Positions 36,344-44,393 of a DNA stretch of 64,000 nt are shown here, piece by piece. The notes beneath the pieces were generated by a model that had not been told where the DNA came from, did not search any database, and worked only from the letters and a program-made list of their open reading frames with translations. Position numbers and translations under genes: made by a program. Location: the NCBI RefSeq assembly GCF_009928445.1, contig NZ_JAABNO010000002.1:62001-126000 (forward strand), given 5' to 3'. This DNA comes from Clostridium sp. C8-1-8 (GTDB taxonomy: Bacteria; Bacillota; Clostridia; Clostridiales; Clostridiaceae). Every line of letters starts with the position of its first letter. Position 1 is the first letter of the stretch.

Positions 36344-36850
36344 ATGATATATATAGACAATAGACAAGAAAAAATTAGTTTAGATAAGGATTTTGAAAAG
36401 ATAATAGAGGATGTAATAATAACTGCATTAAATGAAGAAAATGTAGATAGGTCCTGTGAAATAAGTGTAATATTTGTAGATAATATATCTATAAGGGAAA
36501 TAAATAAAGAAACTAGGAATATGGATAAAGAAACAGATGTTTTATCTTTTCCTATGTTAGATTATCCCAAAGGTAAGGTTTATAAAGATGTATACATAGA
36601 TTATAATTTCGATGCGTCATTCTTTGATGAAGCAGATTTAGTTTTAGGTGATGTAGTTCTCTCTCTTGAAAAGGCAAAAGAGCAAAGTGAAGAGTTTAAT
36701 CATTCTTTTACAAGAGAATGCTGCTATTTAGTAGTGCATTCAATCTTACATCTTTTAGGTTATGACCACATGGAAGAAGAAGAAAAGTCTATTATGAGGG
36801 AAAGAGAAGAAAGCATACTTGAGAAATTAAATATAACAAGAGAGGTTTAA
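36344..36850 (+). CDS. ybeY: Endoribonuclease YbeY
   Basis: YbeY is a zinc metalloprotein that helps mature the 16S rRNA 3' end and in 70S quality control. The metal motif H-x3-H-x5-H is seen in [14 protein letters not shown], after the conserved [20 protein letters not shown]. From ATG 36344 (AAGGTCGGG upstream) the protein is 168 residues, the family length. An upstream in-frame start at 36257 lies in the inverted-repeat region and is unlikely. The next gene starts 2 nt after the stop. Confidence 0.95.
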   Translation: MIYIDNRQEKISLDKDFEKIIEDVIITALNEENVDRSCEISVIFVDNISIREINKETRNMDKETDVLSFPMLDYPKGKVYKDVYIDYNFDASFFDEADLVLGDVVLSLEKAKEQSEEFNHSFTRECCYLVVHSILHLLGYDHMEEEEKSIMREREESILEKLNITREV

Positions 36851-36851
36851 T

Positions 36852-37559
36852 GTGAATATTATGAAGGTAAGAAAATTAGTTGATAGCTTTAACTATGCAA
36901 TTAATGGAATAATACATTCTGTAAGAACTCAAAGAAATATGCGTATTCATATAGCAGTGGCCCTTGGGGTTCTTACTGCTTGTTTTATATATGATATAAA
37001 GAAGATGGAGTTTCTTATTTTAGCGGTAACTATAACAATGGTAATTGCCTCTGAGCTTATGAATACGGCAATAGAGCACGTAGTTGATATGACCACAAAC
37101 TACTATCATCCATTAGCTAAACTTGCTAAAAATGCAGCAGCAGGAGCAGTATTAGTTACAGCAATCAATGCTATATTGGTTGGATATGTTATATTCTGGG
37201 ATAAACTTACTAACGTTACTTATCTTGTAGTGGGAAAGATAAGGCAGTCTGAACCTTATACTATTTTTATAGTATTAGTTATTGTTTGTCTAGCTACCAT
37301 AGCCGTAAAAGCTTTCTTTGGTGAAGGTACACCACTAAAGGGAGGTATGCCTAGTGGTCATAGTGCCTTAGCTTTTTCTTTAGCAACAGCTATAGCTTTA
37401 ATAACTGAGGAGCCACTATGCATAATGCTAAGCTATCTTATGGCTTTCATTACAGCTCAAAGCAGGGTAGATTCCGAGGTGCATAGTATTTGGGAAGTAA
37501 TAGTAGGCGCTATATTTGGTACCTTTTTAACCTTAATAGTATTTAAGTTATTTAATTAA
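36852..37559 (+). CDS. Fused diacylglycerol kinase DgkA / PAP2 phosphatase
   Basis: Residues 1-115 are a three-helix DgkA-type (undecaprenol/diacylglycerol) kinase: NYAINGI, then ASELMNTAIEHVVDM with the catalytic and metal-binding Glu, and AKNAAAGAVLV. Residues about 130-235 are a PAP2 phosphatase with GMPSGHSA (motif 2) and SRVDSEVHSIWEV (motif 3). Motif 3 normally ends in Asp (SRx5Hx3D) and here ends in Glu. The fusion pairs a lipid kinase and a lipid phosphatase in one membrane protein. GTG 36852 is preceded by AGAGAGG. Confidence 0.88.
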   Translation: MNIMKVRKLVDSFNYAINGIIHSVRTQRNMRIHIAVALGVLTACFIYDIKKMEFLILAVTITMVIASELMNTAIEHVVDMTTNYYHPLAKLAKNAAAGAVLVTAINAILVGYVIFWDKLTNVTYLVVGKIRQSEPYTIFIVLVIVCLATIAVKAFFGEGTPLKGGMPSGHSALAFSLATAIALITEEPLCIMLSYLMAFITAQSRVDSEVHSIWEVIVGAIFGTFLTLIVFKLFN

Positions 37560-37636
37560 ATTTTCACAAAGTTAATTTGGAAAAGAGTTTGTTTTTTCGT
37601 AGAAAAATATAGTGATTGGCAGAATATTAACTTAGC

Positions 37637-37664
37637 TTGTAAATAATATTAATAGTGTTATAAT
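37637..37664 (+). promoter_or_regulatory. Candidate promoter of cdd
   Basis: TTGTAA (37637-37642), a 16-nt spacer and perfect TATAAT (37659-37664), 38 nt before the cdd start. It would drive cdd, era, recO and the DUF4342 gene. Confidence 0.65.
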
Positions 37665-37701
37665 TTATTTTGCACCAAAAAACAATTGGGGGTAGTTAAT
37701 A

Positions 37702-38097
37702 ATGTATGAACAACTTATAAAAGCCGCTATAAATGCAAGAGATAAAGCTTACGCTCCATATTCAAACTTCCCAGTAGGAGCAGCTATAATAAGCGATGGC
37801 AAAATATTTGAAGGCTGCAATATTGAAAATGCATCTTTTGGAGCTACTAACTGTGCTGAAAGAACTGCAATTTTTAAAGCTGTATCTGAAGGTCATAAAT
37901 CCATAGAAGCCGTAGCTGTTATAGGAGATGTAAATGCATATACCTATCCATGTGGAATATGTAGACAGGTAATCGCTGAGTTTGCAAAAGATACAAAGAT
38001 ACCTATAATAATAGTTAAAAATGAAAAAGAATATATTGTTAAGACTTTAGAAGATATATTACCAGGTATTTTTTCAAAAGAAGACTTAAATAAATAA
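37702..38097 (+). CDS. cdd: Cytidine deaminase
   Basis: It deaminates cytidine and deoxycytidine to the uridine forms in pyrimidine salvage. The 131 residues show the tetrameric CDA signature: YAPYSNFPVGAAI, then C-A-E with catalytic Glu in NCAERTAIFKAV and P-C-G-x-C in YPCGICRQV, together giving three zinc cysteines. GGGGG precedes the ATG. It precedes era, the classical Firmicute order. Confidence 0.97.
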   Translation: MYEQLIKAAINARDKAYAPYSNFPVGAAIISDGKIFEGCNIENASFGATNCAERTAIFKAVSEGHKSIEAVAVIGDVNAYTYPCGICRQVIAEFAKDTKIPIIIVKNEKEYIVKTLEDILPGIFSKEDLNK

Positions 38098-38109
38098 CTA
38101 GGAGGACAA

Positions 38110-38997
38110 ATGTTTAAATCAGGATATATAACAATTGTAGGAAGACCAAATGTAGGTAAATCTACATTGCTAAATCACCTAATGGGGGAGAAGCTTTCGA
38201 TTGTATCAAATAAGCCTCAAACCACAAGAAACAACATAAAGACCATTCTTACAGGGGAAGACTATCAAATGATATTTGTAGATACTCCTGGAATGCATAA
38301 GCCTAAGCATAAACTAGGTGAATATATGATGAGCTCAGCTAAGGAATCTTTGAGTGAGGTTGACTTAGTTTTATTTTTAATAACTCCTGATGTTGAGATA
38401 GGAAGAGGAGATTCATATATTATAGAAAGTTTAAAGGGTATAAAGGCACCAGTGATCTTAGTTGTCAATAAAGTAGATGAAAACACTAAAGAGAGAGTTG
38501 CAGAAACTCTTAAAAACTATTCAGAGACAATGAGCTTTGCAGAAATAATACCGATATCAGCTCTTAAAGGGAAAAATACTAACACTCTTTTAGATCTTAT
38601 AGTAAAGTATCTGCCAGAAGGTCCTAAATTCTATCCAGAAGATATGATAACAGATGTACAAGAAAGATTTGTTATATCAGAGATAGTTAGAGAAAAGGCC
38701 CTTAGAACTTTAAACGAAGAAGTACCTCATGGTATAGCAGTAGATATAATACAGATGAAACAAAATGAAAAAGGATTATATAATATAGAAGTGGACCTTA
38801 TATGTGAAAAAGATTCGCATAAAGGGATAATTATAGGGAAAAATGGCCAGACGCTTAAGAAAATAGGTGCTAGTGCTAGATATGAAATTGAAAAATTCTT
38901 AAGAGAAAGAGTGAACTTAAAGATCTGGGTTAAGGTAAGAAAAGAATGGAGAGATAATCCTTTATTTTTAAGAGAGCTTGGATATAAGAAAAAATAG
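38110..38997 (+). CDS. era: GTPase Era
   Basis: Era binds GTP and the 3' end of 16S rRNA in 30S maturation. The 295 residues have G1 [11 protein letters not shown]3 DTPGMHKP, G4 NKVDEN, and a C-terminal KH domain with [25 protein letters not shown] is 5 nt before the ATG. It sits in the operon after cdd (12-nt gap) and before recO. Confidence 0.98.
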   Translation: MFKSGYITIVGRPNVGKSTLLNHLMGEKLSIVSNKPQTTRNNIKTILTGEDYQMIFVDTPGMHKPKHKLGEYMMSSAKESLSEVDLVLFLITPDVEIGRGDSYIIESLKGIKAPVILVVNKVDENTKERVAETLKNYSETMSFAEIIPISALKGKNTNTLLDLIVKYLPEGPKFYPEDMITDVQERFVISEIVREKALRTLNEEVPHGIAVDIIQMKQNEKGLYNIEVDLICEKDSHKGIIIGKNGQTLKKIGASARYEIEKFLRERVNLKIWVKVRKEWRDNPLFLRELGYKKK

Positions 38998-39015
38998 AGT
39001 AGGAGATGAGGATTT

Positions 39016-39756
39016 CTGTCTATTTTAGAAACTAATGCTGTAGTTATTAAAGCTCAGGATTTTAAAGAAAATGATAAATTAATTTGGCTATTTACAGAGA
39101 AACTAGGTAAGATAGCAGTTATTGCTAAAGGAGCTAAAAAAAATAAAAGTAGACTCTTTTCTATTACCTTGCCTTTATGTTATGGCCAATATGTGGTTTT
39201 TAAAGGTAAAAATCTATATACTCTTTCAGAAGGAAGGATAACAAGCTCCTTTCAAGGCTTATTAAATAATTTAGAGAAACTGACATATTCATCATATATT
39301 TGCGAGCTTATTGATATATGTGTAACAGATGAAGAGGACAACAGACAGTTGTTTAAAGACTTTGTTACATGTTTATACTTATTAAATACAGATGCGCTTG
39401 ATTATGAGCTTTTAGTAAGGAGTTTTGAACTTAAATTACTAAAAGCTACTGGATATGGATTGAATTTAGAGAACTGTGCATACTGTAAGAAAAGTATAAC
39501 AACTGCATCCTACATAAATTTGTCTTATTATGGAGGTGTTTGCGAAGATTGTACTAAGGAACATGGAATATCTTTATCAAAAGGAGCATACAGTGCACTA
39601 AAGTATATAAATAATGCTCCTATGGATAAAATATATAGGCTTAATGTTAATAGAATTATAAAAGATGAAATTGCAAAAATTACAGCATACATGATTAATT
39701 CAAATTATTCTAAAAAACCAAAAAGTTTAGAAATGCTAAATTATATTAAGGAGTGA
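39016..39756 (+). CDS. recO: DNA repair protein RecO with a CTG start codon
   Basis: RecO loads RecA with RecR in gap repair. The frame is open from an in-frame TGA at 39007 and contains no ATG, GTG or TTG before the leucine TTG at 39169. The family N-terminus (SILETNAVVIKAQDFKENDKLIWLFTEKLGKIAVIAKGAKK) is fully encoded and begins right after CTG 39016, so CTG is the likely start (246 residues). GAGG is 4 nt and AGGAG 10 nt upstream. The zinc finger is CAYC...CEDC in the C-terminal half. Starting at 39169 would delete most of the OB fold. Confidence 0.9.
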   Translation: MSILETNAVVIKAQDFKENDKLIWLFTEKLGKIAVIAKGAKKNKSRLFSITLPLCYGQYVVFKGKNLYTLSEGRITSSFQGLLNNLEKLTYSSYICELIDICVTDEEDNRQLFKDFVTCLYLLNTDALDYELLVRSFELKLLKATGYGLNLENCAYCKKSITTASYINLSYYGGVCEDCTKEHGISLSKGAYSALKYINNAPMDKIYRLNVNRIIKDEIAKITAYMINSNYSKKPKSLEMLNYIKE

Positions 39757-39761
39757 TAAAA

Positions 39762-40406
39762 ATGAGTGAAGTAACTTTAGAAAAGGTTGACCAAGTAAGA
39801 CAAAGAACTGGAGTTAGCTATGCAGAGGCAAAACATGCCTTAGAGGTTAATAATGGAGATGTTCTAGAAGCATTAATTTATCTTGAAGAAGTGAAGAGTC
39901 ATGATGATAACAGCGATAATCAGTGGCAAGCAGAAAAGGAAGATTGCTCACAAAAGTATGAGACCTTAGATGAGTTTAAAACTTGGTTATCTGAAATGAT
40001 TAAAAAGGGAAATATATCTAGAATAAAGATAAAAAGAGATGAAAAAGTGCTTATTGATGTGCCTGTAAATGCTGGAATTGCAGCCGGCGTTATAGCTTTA
40101 ATAATTCCGCAGCTATTAATAATAGGTGTGGTTACAGCCATTGCTACAAAGCTTACAATTGAAATAACTAAAGAAGACGGTTCTGTAGAAATAGTAAATA
40201 AAGTTGTTAAAGATACAGTAGATGATATGAAAGATAAGGCTAGTGATATAAAAGAAAAAGCAAGTGATCTTGCTGAGACTTTAAAAGATAAAATAAACTC
40301 AATAAAGAATGATAAAGCTGCTTCTAACAAAAATATTCATGTAGATAATGATGCACCAGTATATACCTACACAGTAAAATTTGATGAGGTAGACAAAGAA
40401 GAATAA
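39762..40406 (+). CDS. DUF4342 protein with N-terminal UBA-like domain
   Basis: The 214 residues begin with a UBA/EF-Ts-type helical domain (VDQVRQRTGVSYAEAKHALEVNNGDVLEALIYLEE). A basic DUF4342 segment follows with one hydrophobic stretch (about 110-130, AGIAAGVIALIIPQLLIIGVVTAIA), then a helical, highly charged C-terminus (DMKDKASDIKEKASDLAETLKDKI). Function is unknown; the UBA-like domain suggests protein binding at the membrane. I prefer ATG 39762, with AAGGAG 8 nt upstream. Its ribosome site lies within the recO end, so it is translated with recO. Confidence 0.85.
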   Translation: MSEVTLEKVDQVRQRTGVSYAEAKHALEVNNGDVLEALIYLEEVKSHDDNSDNQWQAEKEDCSQKYETLDEFKTWLSEMIKKGNISRIKIKRDEKVLIDVPVNAGIAAGVIALIIPQLLIIGVVTAIATKLTIEITKEDGSVEIVNKVVKDTVDDMKDKASDIKEKASDLAETLKDKINSIKNDKAASNKNIHVDNDAPVYTYTVKFDEVDKEE

Positions 40407-40478
40407 GGAATTTAAAGAAAAATAAGAAAATTCCGAAGAAATAAGAGGCAAATGAGGGATATTCTAAGAATTTAAAAG

Positions 40479-40564
40479 ATTATTCAGAAAATTTGGTATA
40501 GTCAAACTTCGATATAGTGATATAATGAATTATGTAAAACGTATACGGTTCTGAATAATCAGAA
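40479..40564 (+). promoter_or_regulatory. Promoter with paired operator-like sites for the ccpN-like gene
   Basis: An extended -10 (TGATATAAT, 40518-40526) lacks a good -35. TTCTGAATAAT occurs at 40549-40559 and, inverted, at 40479-40489, so the two copies flank the promoter 70 bp apart. The downstream copy is also half of TTCTGA-ATAA-TCAGAA (40549-40564), a perfect inverted repeat. This could be the autoregulatory site of the HTH-CBS repressor it precedes. Confidence 0.5.
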
Positions 40565-40601
40565 TATTCCTCTTTATTTAAAACGAAAGAGGGGAAGGAC
40601 A

Positions 40602-41237
40602 TTGAAGTTATCACCGCGTCAGGAGGAAATAATAAAGCTTGTAAAAGAGGGACAGCCTATTACTTCAGAGGCGCTAGCTTCAAGGCTTGGCGTCACTAGA
40701 GCTGCTTTAAGGCCAGATCTAGCAATACTTACTATGATTGGTGCTTTAGATGCAAGACCAAAAGTTGGGTATGTATATTCTGAGAAACCTATGAATAGTC
40801 TATTATATGAACATATTGCAAATATAAAAGTTAAGGACATAATGTCTAAGCCTGCTTTTGTAAATGAAGAAACTATGGTATATGATGCTATAGTAAATTT
40901 ATTTTTAACAGATGTAGGAACGCTTTTTGTTGAAAGTGATGGTTTTTTAATTGGCGCTGTTTCAAGAAAAGATTTCTTGAAAATAGCTATAGGTGGAACT
41001 GATATACATAAGGTACCCGTAGGAGTAATAATGACAAGGATGCCTAATATAATATTCGTTACAAAAGAACATAGTGCATATGATGTAGCAAAAAAGATAA
41101 TAGAACATGAAATAGATTCTGTTCCGGTGGTTGAAAAGGTTATAGACAGCAATGATAAAGAACAATATAAAATAATAGGGAAAATTTCTAAAACAAATAT
41201 AACAAAATTGTTTGTAAAAATGGGTAATGGTCAATAA
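40602..41237 (+). CDS. CcpN-like transcriptional regulator (HTH + two CBS domains)
   Basis: The 211 residues have an N-terminal winged helix (SPRQEEIIKLVKEGQPITSEALASRLGVTRAALRPDLAILTMIGALDARPKVGYVYS), then two CBS domains (about 75-205). The architecture and the place before ppdK match CcpN/YqzB of Bacillus, a repressor of gluconeogenic genes that senses nucleotides through CBS. Here it may control ppdK, 133 nt downstream. It starts at TTG with GGGGAAGG upstream. The PPDK regulatory kinase gene found in some relatives is not in view. Confidence 0.88.
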   Translation: MKLSPRQEEIIKLVKEGQPITSEALASRLGVTRAALRPDLAILTMIGALDARPKVGYVYSEKPMNSLLYEHIANIKVKDIMSKPAFVNEETMVYDAIVNLFLTDVGTLFVESDGFLIGAVSRKDFLKIAIGGTDIHKVPVGVIMTRMPNIIFVTKEHSAYDVAKKIIEHEIDSVPVVEKVIDSNDKEQYKIIGKISKTNITKLFVKMGNGQ

Positions 41238-41370
41238 TTAAGGGTAAGTATCGCAAATGTTTTTTAATAATCTATGGTTCACAAGTTCAATTTGTTAGCT
41301 TTCGGAGCATAGCTCTGTTAGTATATATAAACATATTACTATAAATAGTATTGAACGGAGGAGTATTGAG

Positions 41371-44001
41371 ATGGAGAATAAAAAATATGTTTACCTCTTC
41401 AAAGAAGGTAATGCATCAATGAAAAACTTACTTGGAGGTAAAGGAGCTAATTTAGCCGAAATGACAAGCTTAGGGATTCCGGTTCCACAGGGATTTATAG
41501 TAACTACTGAGGCTTGTAACAAATACTATGAAGATGGAAAGAAAATTTCACCAGAAATAATCAAAGAAATACATGATAAACTATCTGAACTAGAAGAAAT
41601 AACAGGTAAAAAATTTGGTGATTTAAATAAACCACTTTTAGTTTCTGTAAGATCTGGAGCAAGAGTATCAATGCCAGGTATGATGGATACAATACTTAAT
41701 CTTGGTCTAAATGATGATGCAGTTGAAGCTATGGCAGCACTTACTAACAACCCAAGATTTGCTTATGACTCCTACAGAAGATTTATTCAAATGTTCTCTG
41801 ACGTTGTAATGGGTATAGAAAAGAGAATGTTTGAAGAAAAGATTGATGAGATGAAAGAAGAAAAGGGTGTTCATTTCGATACAGAACTTACTGCAGAAGA
41901 TCTTAAACAACTTGTTGTAAGATTTAAGGAACTTTACAAGAAAGAAAAAGGCGAAGAATTCCCACAAGATCCTAAAGACCAGTTAATAGAGTCAATTACT
42001 GCTGTATTTAGATCATGGGATAACCCAAGAGCAATAGTTTATAGAAGACTTAATGATATTCCAGGTGATTGGGGAACTGCTGTAAACGTTCAAGAGATGG
42101 TATTTGGTAATAAAGGTGAAACATCAGGTACTGGAGTTGCTTTCTCAAGAAACCCATCGACTGGTGAAAAGCATATCTATGGTGAGTACTTAATGAATGC
42201 TCAAGGTGAGGACGTTGTTGCAGGAATAAGAACTCCTCAGCCAATTGATAAGTTGAAGGAACAAAATCCTGAGATTTACAAACAATTTGAAGACATAGTT
42301 AATACTTTAGAGAAGCACTATAGAGATATGCAGGACATGGAGTTTACAATAGAAGAAGGGACTCTATACTTCTTACAAACAAGAAACGGAAAGAGAACTG
42401 CTCAATCAGCTTTAAAGATTGCAGTGGATTTAGTTGAAGAAGGTATGCTTACAAAGGATGAAGCTTTACTAAAGGTTGATCCAAAGCAGCTAGATTCATT
42501 ACTTCATCCAACCTTTGACCCAGCTGAACTTAAGAAAGTTGAAGTTGTAGCTAAGGGGTTGCCAGCATCACCAGGAGCTGCTTGCGGTAAGATAGCATTT
42601 ACTGCTGAAGAAGCAAAGGAAAGAGCTGCGAATGGAGAAAAGGTAGTTTTAGTAAGACTTGAAACCTCTCCAGAAGATATAGAAGGAATGATAGCAGCTG
42701 AAGGTATACTTACTGTAAGAGGAGGTATGACTTCACATGCAGCAGTTGTTGCTAGAGGTATGGGAACTTGCTGTGTAGCTGGTTGTGGAGAGTTAAAGGT
42801 AAATGAAGCAGCTAAAACTTTAGAAGTTGCAGGTAAGACTTTAACTGCAAATGACTGGGTATCATTAGATGGATCAACTGGTAATATATATGCTGAAGCT
42901 GTAAAGACAGTATCACCTGAAATAAGTGGATACTTTGCTACATTTATGGGATGGGCTGATGAAACTAGAAAGCTTAAGGTTAGAACTAACGCTGATACTC
43001 CAAGAGACACACAACAAGCAGTAGAGTTTGGTGCTGAGGGTATAGGCTTATGTAGAACAGAGCACATGTTCTTCGCTGAAGACAGAATAGCTGCTGTTAG
43101 AGAGATGATAGTTGCTAAGACTGTTGAGCAAAGAAGAAAGGCTTTAGATAAACTTCTTCCAATGCAAAGAGGAGACTTTGCAGCTATGTACGAAGCTCTA
43201 GAAGGAAGACCAGCAACAATAAGATTCTTAGATCCACCACTACATGAATTCTTACCTCAAGCTGAAGAGGATATAATAGCTTTAGCTAAGGAGATGGATA
43301 TAACTTATGAAGAGCTTAAAGCAACTTGTGAAGAGTTACATGAATTCAACCCAATGATGGGTCATAGAGGTTGCCGTTTAGCTGTTTCATATCCAGAAAT
43401 AGCAGAAATGCAAACAAGAGCGGTAATAGAAGCTGCTATAGAGATTAGAGAAAAGAAGGGCTATGATATAGTTCCTGAAATAATGATTCCTCTTGTTGGG
43501 GAAATAAAGGAATTAAAGTATGTTAAGGATATAGTTGTAGAAACTGCAAAGACAGTTATGAGCGAAAAGAATGTAGAGCTACCATTTAAGGTTGGTACTA
43601 TGATAGAAATTCCTAGAGCTGCTCTTACTGCAGATACTATAGCTAAAGAAGCTGAGTTCTTCTCCTTCGGAACTAACGACTTAACTCAAATGACCTTTGG
43701 TTTCTCAAGAGATGATGCTGCTAAGTTCTTAAAGGATTATTATGAAAAGAAGATCTATGAGCAAGATCCATTTGCTAAGATAGATCAAACTGGTGTTGGA
43801 GAATTAATGAAGATAGCTGTTGAAAAAGGTAAGTCAGAAAGACCTGATATCAAGCTAGGTATCTGTGGAGAACATGGTGGAGATCCAGCTTCAGTAGAGT
43901 TCTGTCATAGACTTGGATTAGATTATGTATCATGTTCACCATTTAGAGTTCCAATAGCTAGATTAGCTGCAGCTCAAGCTCAAATTAAAAACCCAAGATA
44001 G
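41371..44001 (+). CDS. ppdK: Pyruvate, phosphate dikinase
   Basis: It interconverts pyruvate, ATP and phosphate with PEP, AMP and PPi, linking glycolysis and gluconeogenesis. The 876 residues have the ATP-grasp domain (KGANLAEMTSLGIPVPQGF, SVRSGARVSMPGMMDTILNLG), the swivelling domain with Thr454 and catalytic His456 in GGMTSHAAVVARGMGTCCV, and the PEP/pyruvate TIM barrel (GLCRTEHMFF, FGTNDLTQMTFGFSRDD, LGICGEHGGDP). Codon use is biased as for a highly expressed gene. It stands alone with a GGAGGAG ribosome site and two downstream hairpins. Confidence 0.98.
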   Translation: MENKKYVYLFKEGNASMKNLLGGKGANLAEMTSLGIPVPQGFIVTTEACNKYYEDGKKISPEIIKEIHDKLSELEEITGKKFGDLNKPLLVSVRSGARVSMPGMMDTILNLGLNDDAVEAMAALTNNPRFAYDSYRRFIQMFSDVVMGIEKRMFEEKIDEMKEEKGVHFDTELTAEDLKQLVVRFKELYKKEKGEEFPQDPKDQLIESITAVFRSWDNPRAIVYRRLNDIPGDWGTAVNVQEMVFGNKGETSGTGVAFSRNPSTGEKHIYGEYLMNAQGEDVVAGIRTPQPIDKLKEQNPEIYKQFEDIVNTLEKHYRDMQDMEFTIEEGTLYFLQTRNGKRTAQSALKIAVDLVEEGMLTKDEALLKVDPKQLDSLLHPTFDPAELKKVEVVAKGLPASPGAACGKIAFTAEEAKERAANGEKVVLVRLETSPEDIEGMIAAEGILTVRGGMTSHAAVVARGMGTCCVAGCGELKVNEAAKTLEVAGKTLTANDWVSLDGSTGNIYAEAVKTVSPEISGYFATFMGWADETRKLKVRTNADTPRDTQQAVEFGAEGIGLCRTEHMFFAEDRIAAVREMIVAKTVEQRRKALDKLLPMQRGDFAAMYEALEGRPATIRFLDPPLHEFLPQAEEDIIALAKEMDITYEELKATCEELHEFNPMMGHRGCRLAVSYPEIAEMQTRAVIEAAIEIREKKGYDIVPEIMIPLVGEIKELKYVKDIVVETAKTVMSEKNVELPFKVGTMIEIPRAALTADTIAKEAEFFSFGTNDLTQMTFGFSRDDAAKFLKDYYEKKIYEQDPFAKIDQTGVGELMKIAVEKGKSERPDIKLGICGEHGGDPASVEFCHRLGLDYVSCSPFRVPIARLAAAQAQIKNPR

Positions 44002-44012
44002 AGTAAAATAAG

Positions 44013-44041
44013 CTATATTGTTTCTTATAGAAACAATATAG
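44013..44041 (+). terminator. First hairpin after ppdK
   Basis: CTATATTGTTTC and GAAACAATATAG pair perfectly over 12 bp with a TTATA loop. No T run follows, so it may protect the mRNA 3' end rather than terminate. Confidence 0.6.
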
Positions 44042-44052
44042 GATAATATAAG

Positions 44053-44098
44053 ACGCATCATAAATGTTGCTGTATGCTAACATTTATGATGCGTTTTT
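44053..44098 (+). terminator. Terminator of ppdK
   Basis: A perfect 16-bp stem (ACGCATCATAAATGTT with AACATTTATGATGCGT) followed by T5. Confidence 0.93.
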
Positions 44099-44193
44099 AC
44101 TTTCTTACCAACCATTACATTTAGACTGTAGTGTATTACTGTGTTAAAATAAAGTCATTGATTCCGACAATACTTTGATTTACTTTGCCAAAA

Positions 44194-44251
44194 AGAACCA
44201 AGATTATTAAGAAGATATATTCTTAATAATCCTGGCTCTTTGCTTTTTTTT
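44194..44251 (+). terminator. Third hairpin with T tract
   Basis: GATTATTAAG (44202-44211) and CTTAATAATC (44222-44231) pair perfectly, with partly paired outer bases, then a long T run at 44243-44251. No gene lies between it and the ppdK terminator, so it may end a short unannotated transcript. It runs directly into R1 copy A. Confidence 0.75.
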
Positions 44252-44260
44252 ACTGTTAAG

Positions 44261-44386
44261 TAAAGTATGAGATTTTTTGTTATTTAAATTAAGTGGTCAA
44301 GAAGGAGATGCTATATGAGCGAGCAATTAGCGTAAGCTCATCTAAGCATCGGATGACTGACAACTTAATTTCAACACAATACTTTA
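44261..44386. repeat. R1 intergenic repeat, short copy A (inverted relative to B-D)
   Basis: Outer ends TAAAGTAT (44261-44268) and ATACTTTA (44379-44386) are perfect inverted repeats. Next AAATTAAGTGGTCA (44286-44299) faces TGACAACTTAATTT (44358-44371), and inside ATGCTATATGAGC faces GCTCATCTAAGCAT. The whole unit can fold into one hairpin. Its reverse complement aligns with copy B and with both ends of C and D. Confidence 0.8.
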
Positions 44387-44393
44387 ATGGAAT

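Noticed and set aside
39169..39756. recO as a shorter gene starting at TTG 39169, or a 5' frameshift
   Set aside because: The missing N-terminus is encoded in the same frame from CTG 39016 with no interruption, so neither truncation nor frameshift is needed.
40619..41152. Long open frames opposite the CcpN-like gene
   Set aside because: They are mirror frames of a clear gene, with no ribosome site and no recognisable protein. Similar antisense frames elsewhere in the window were dropped for the same reason.
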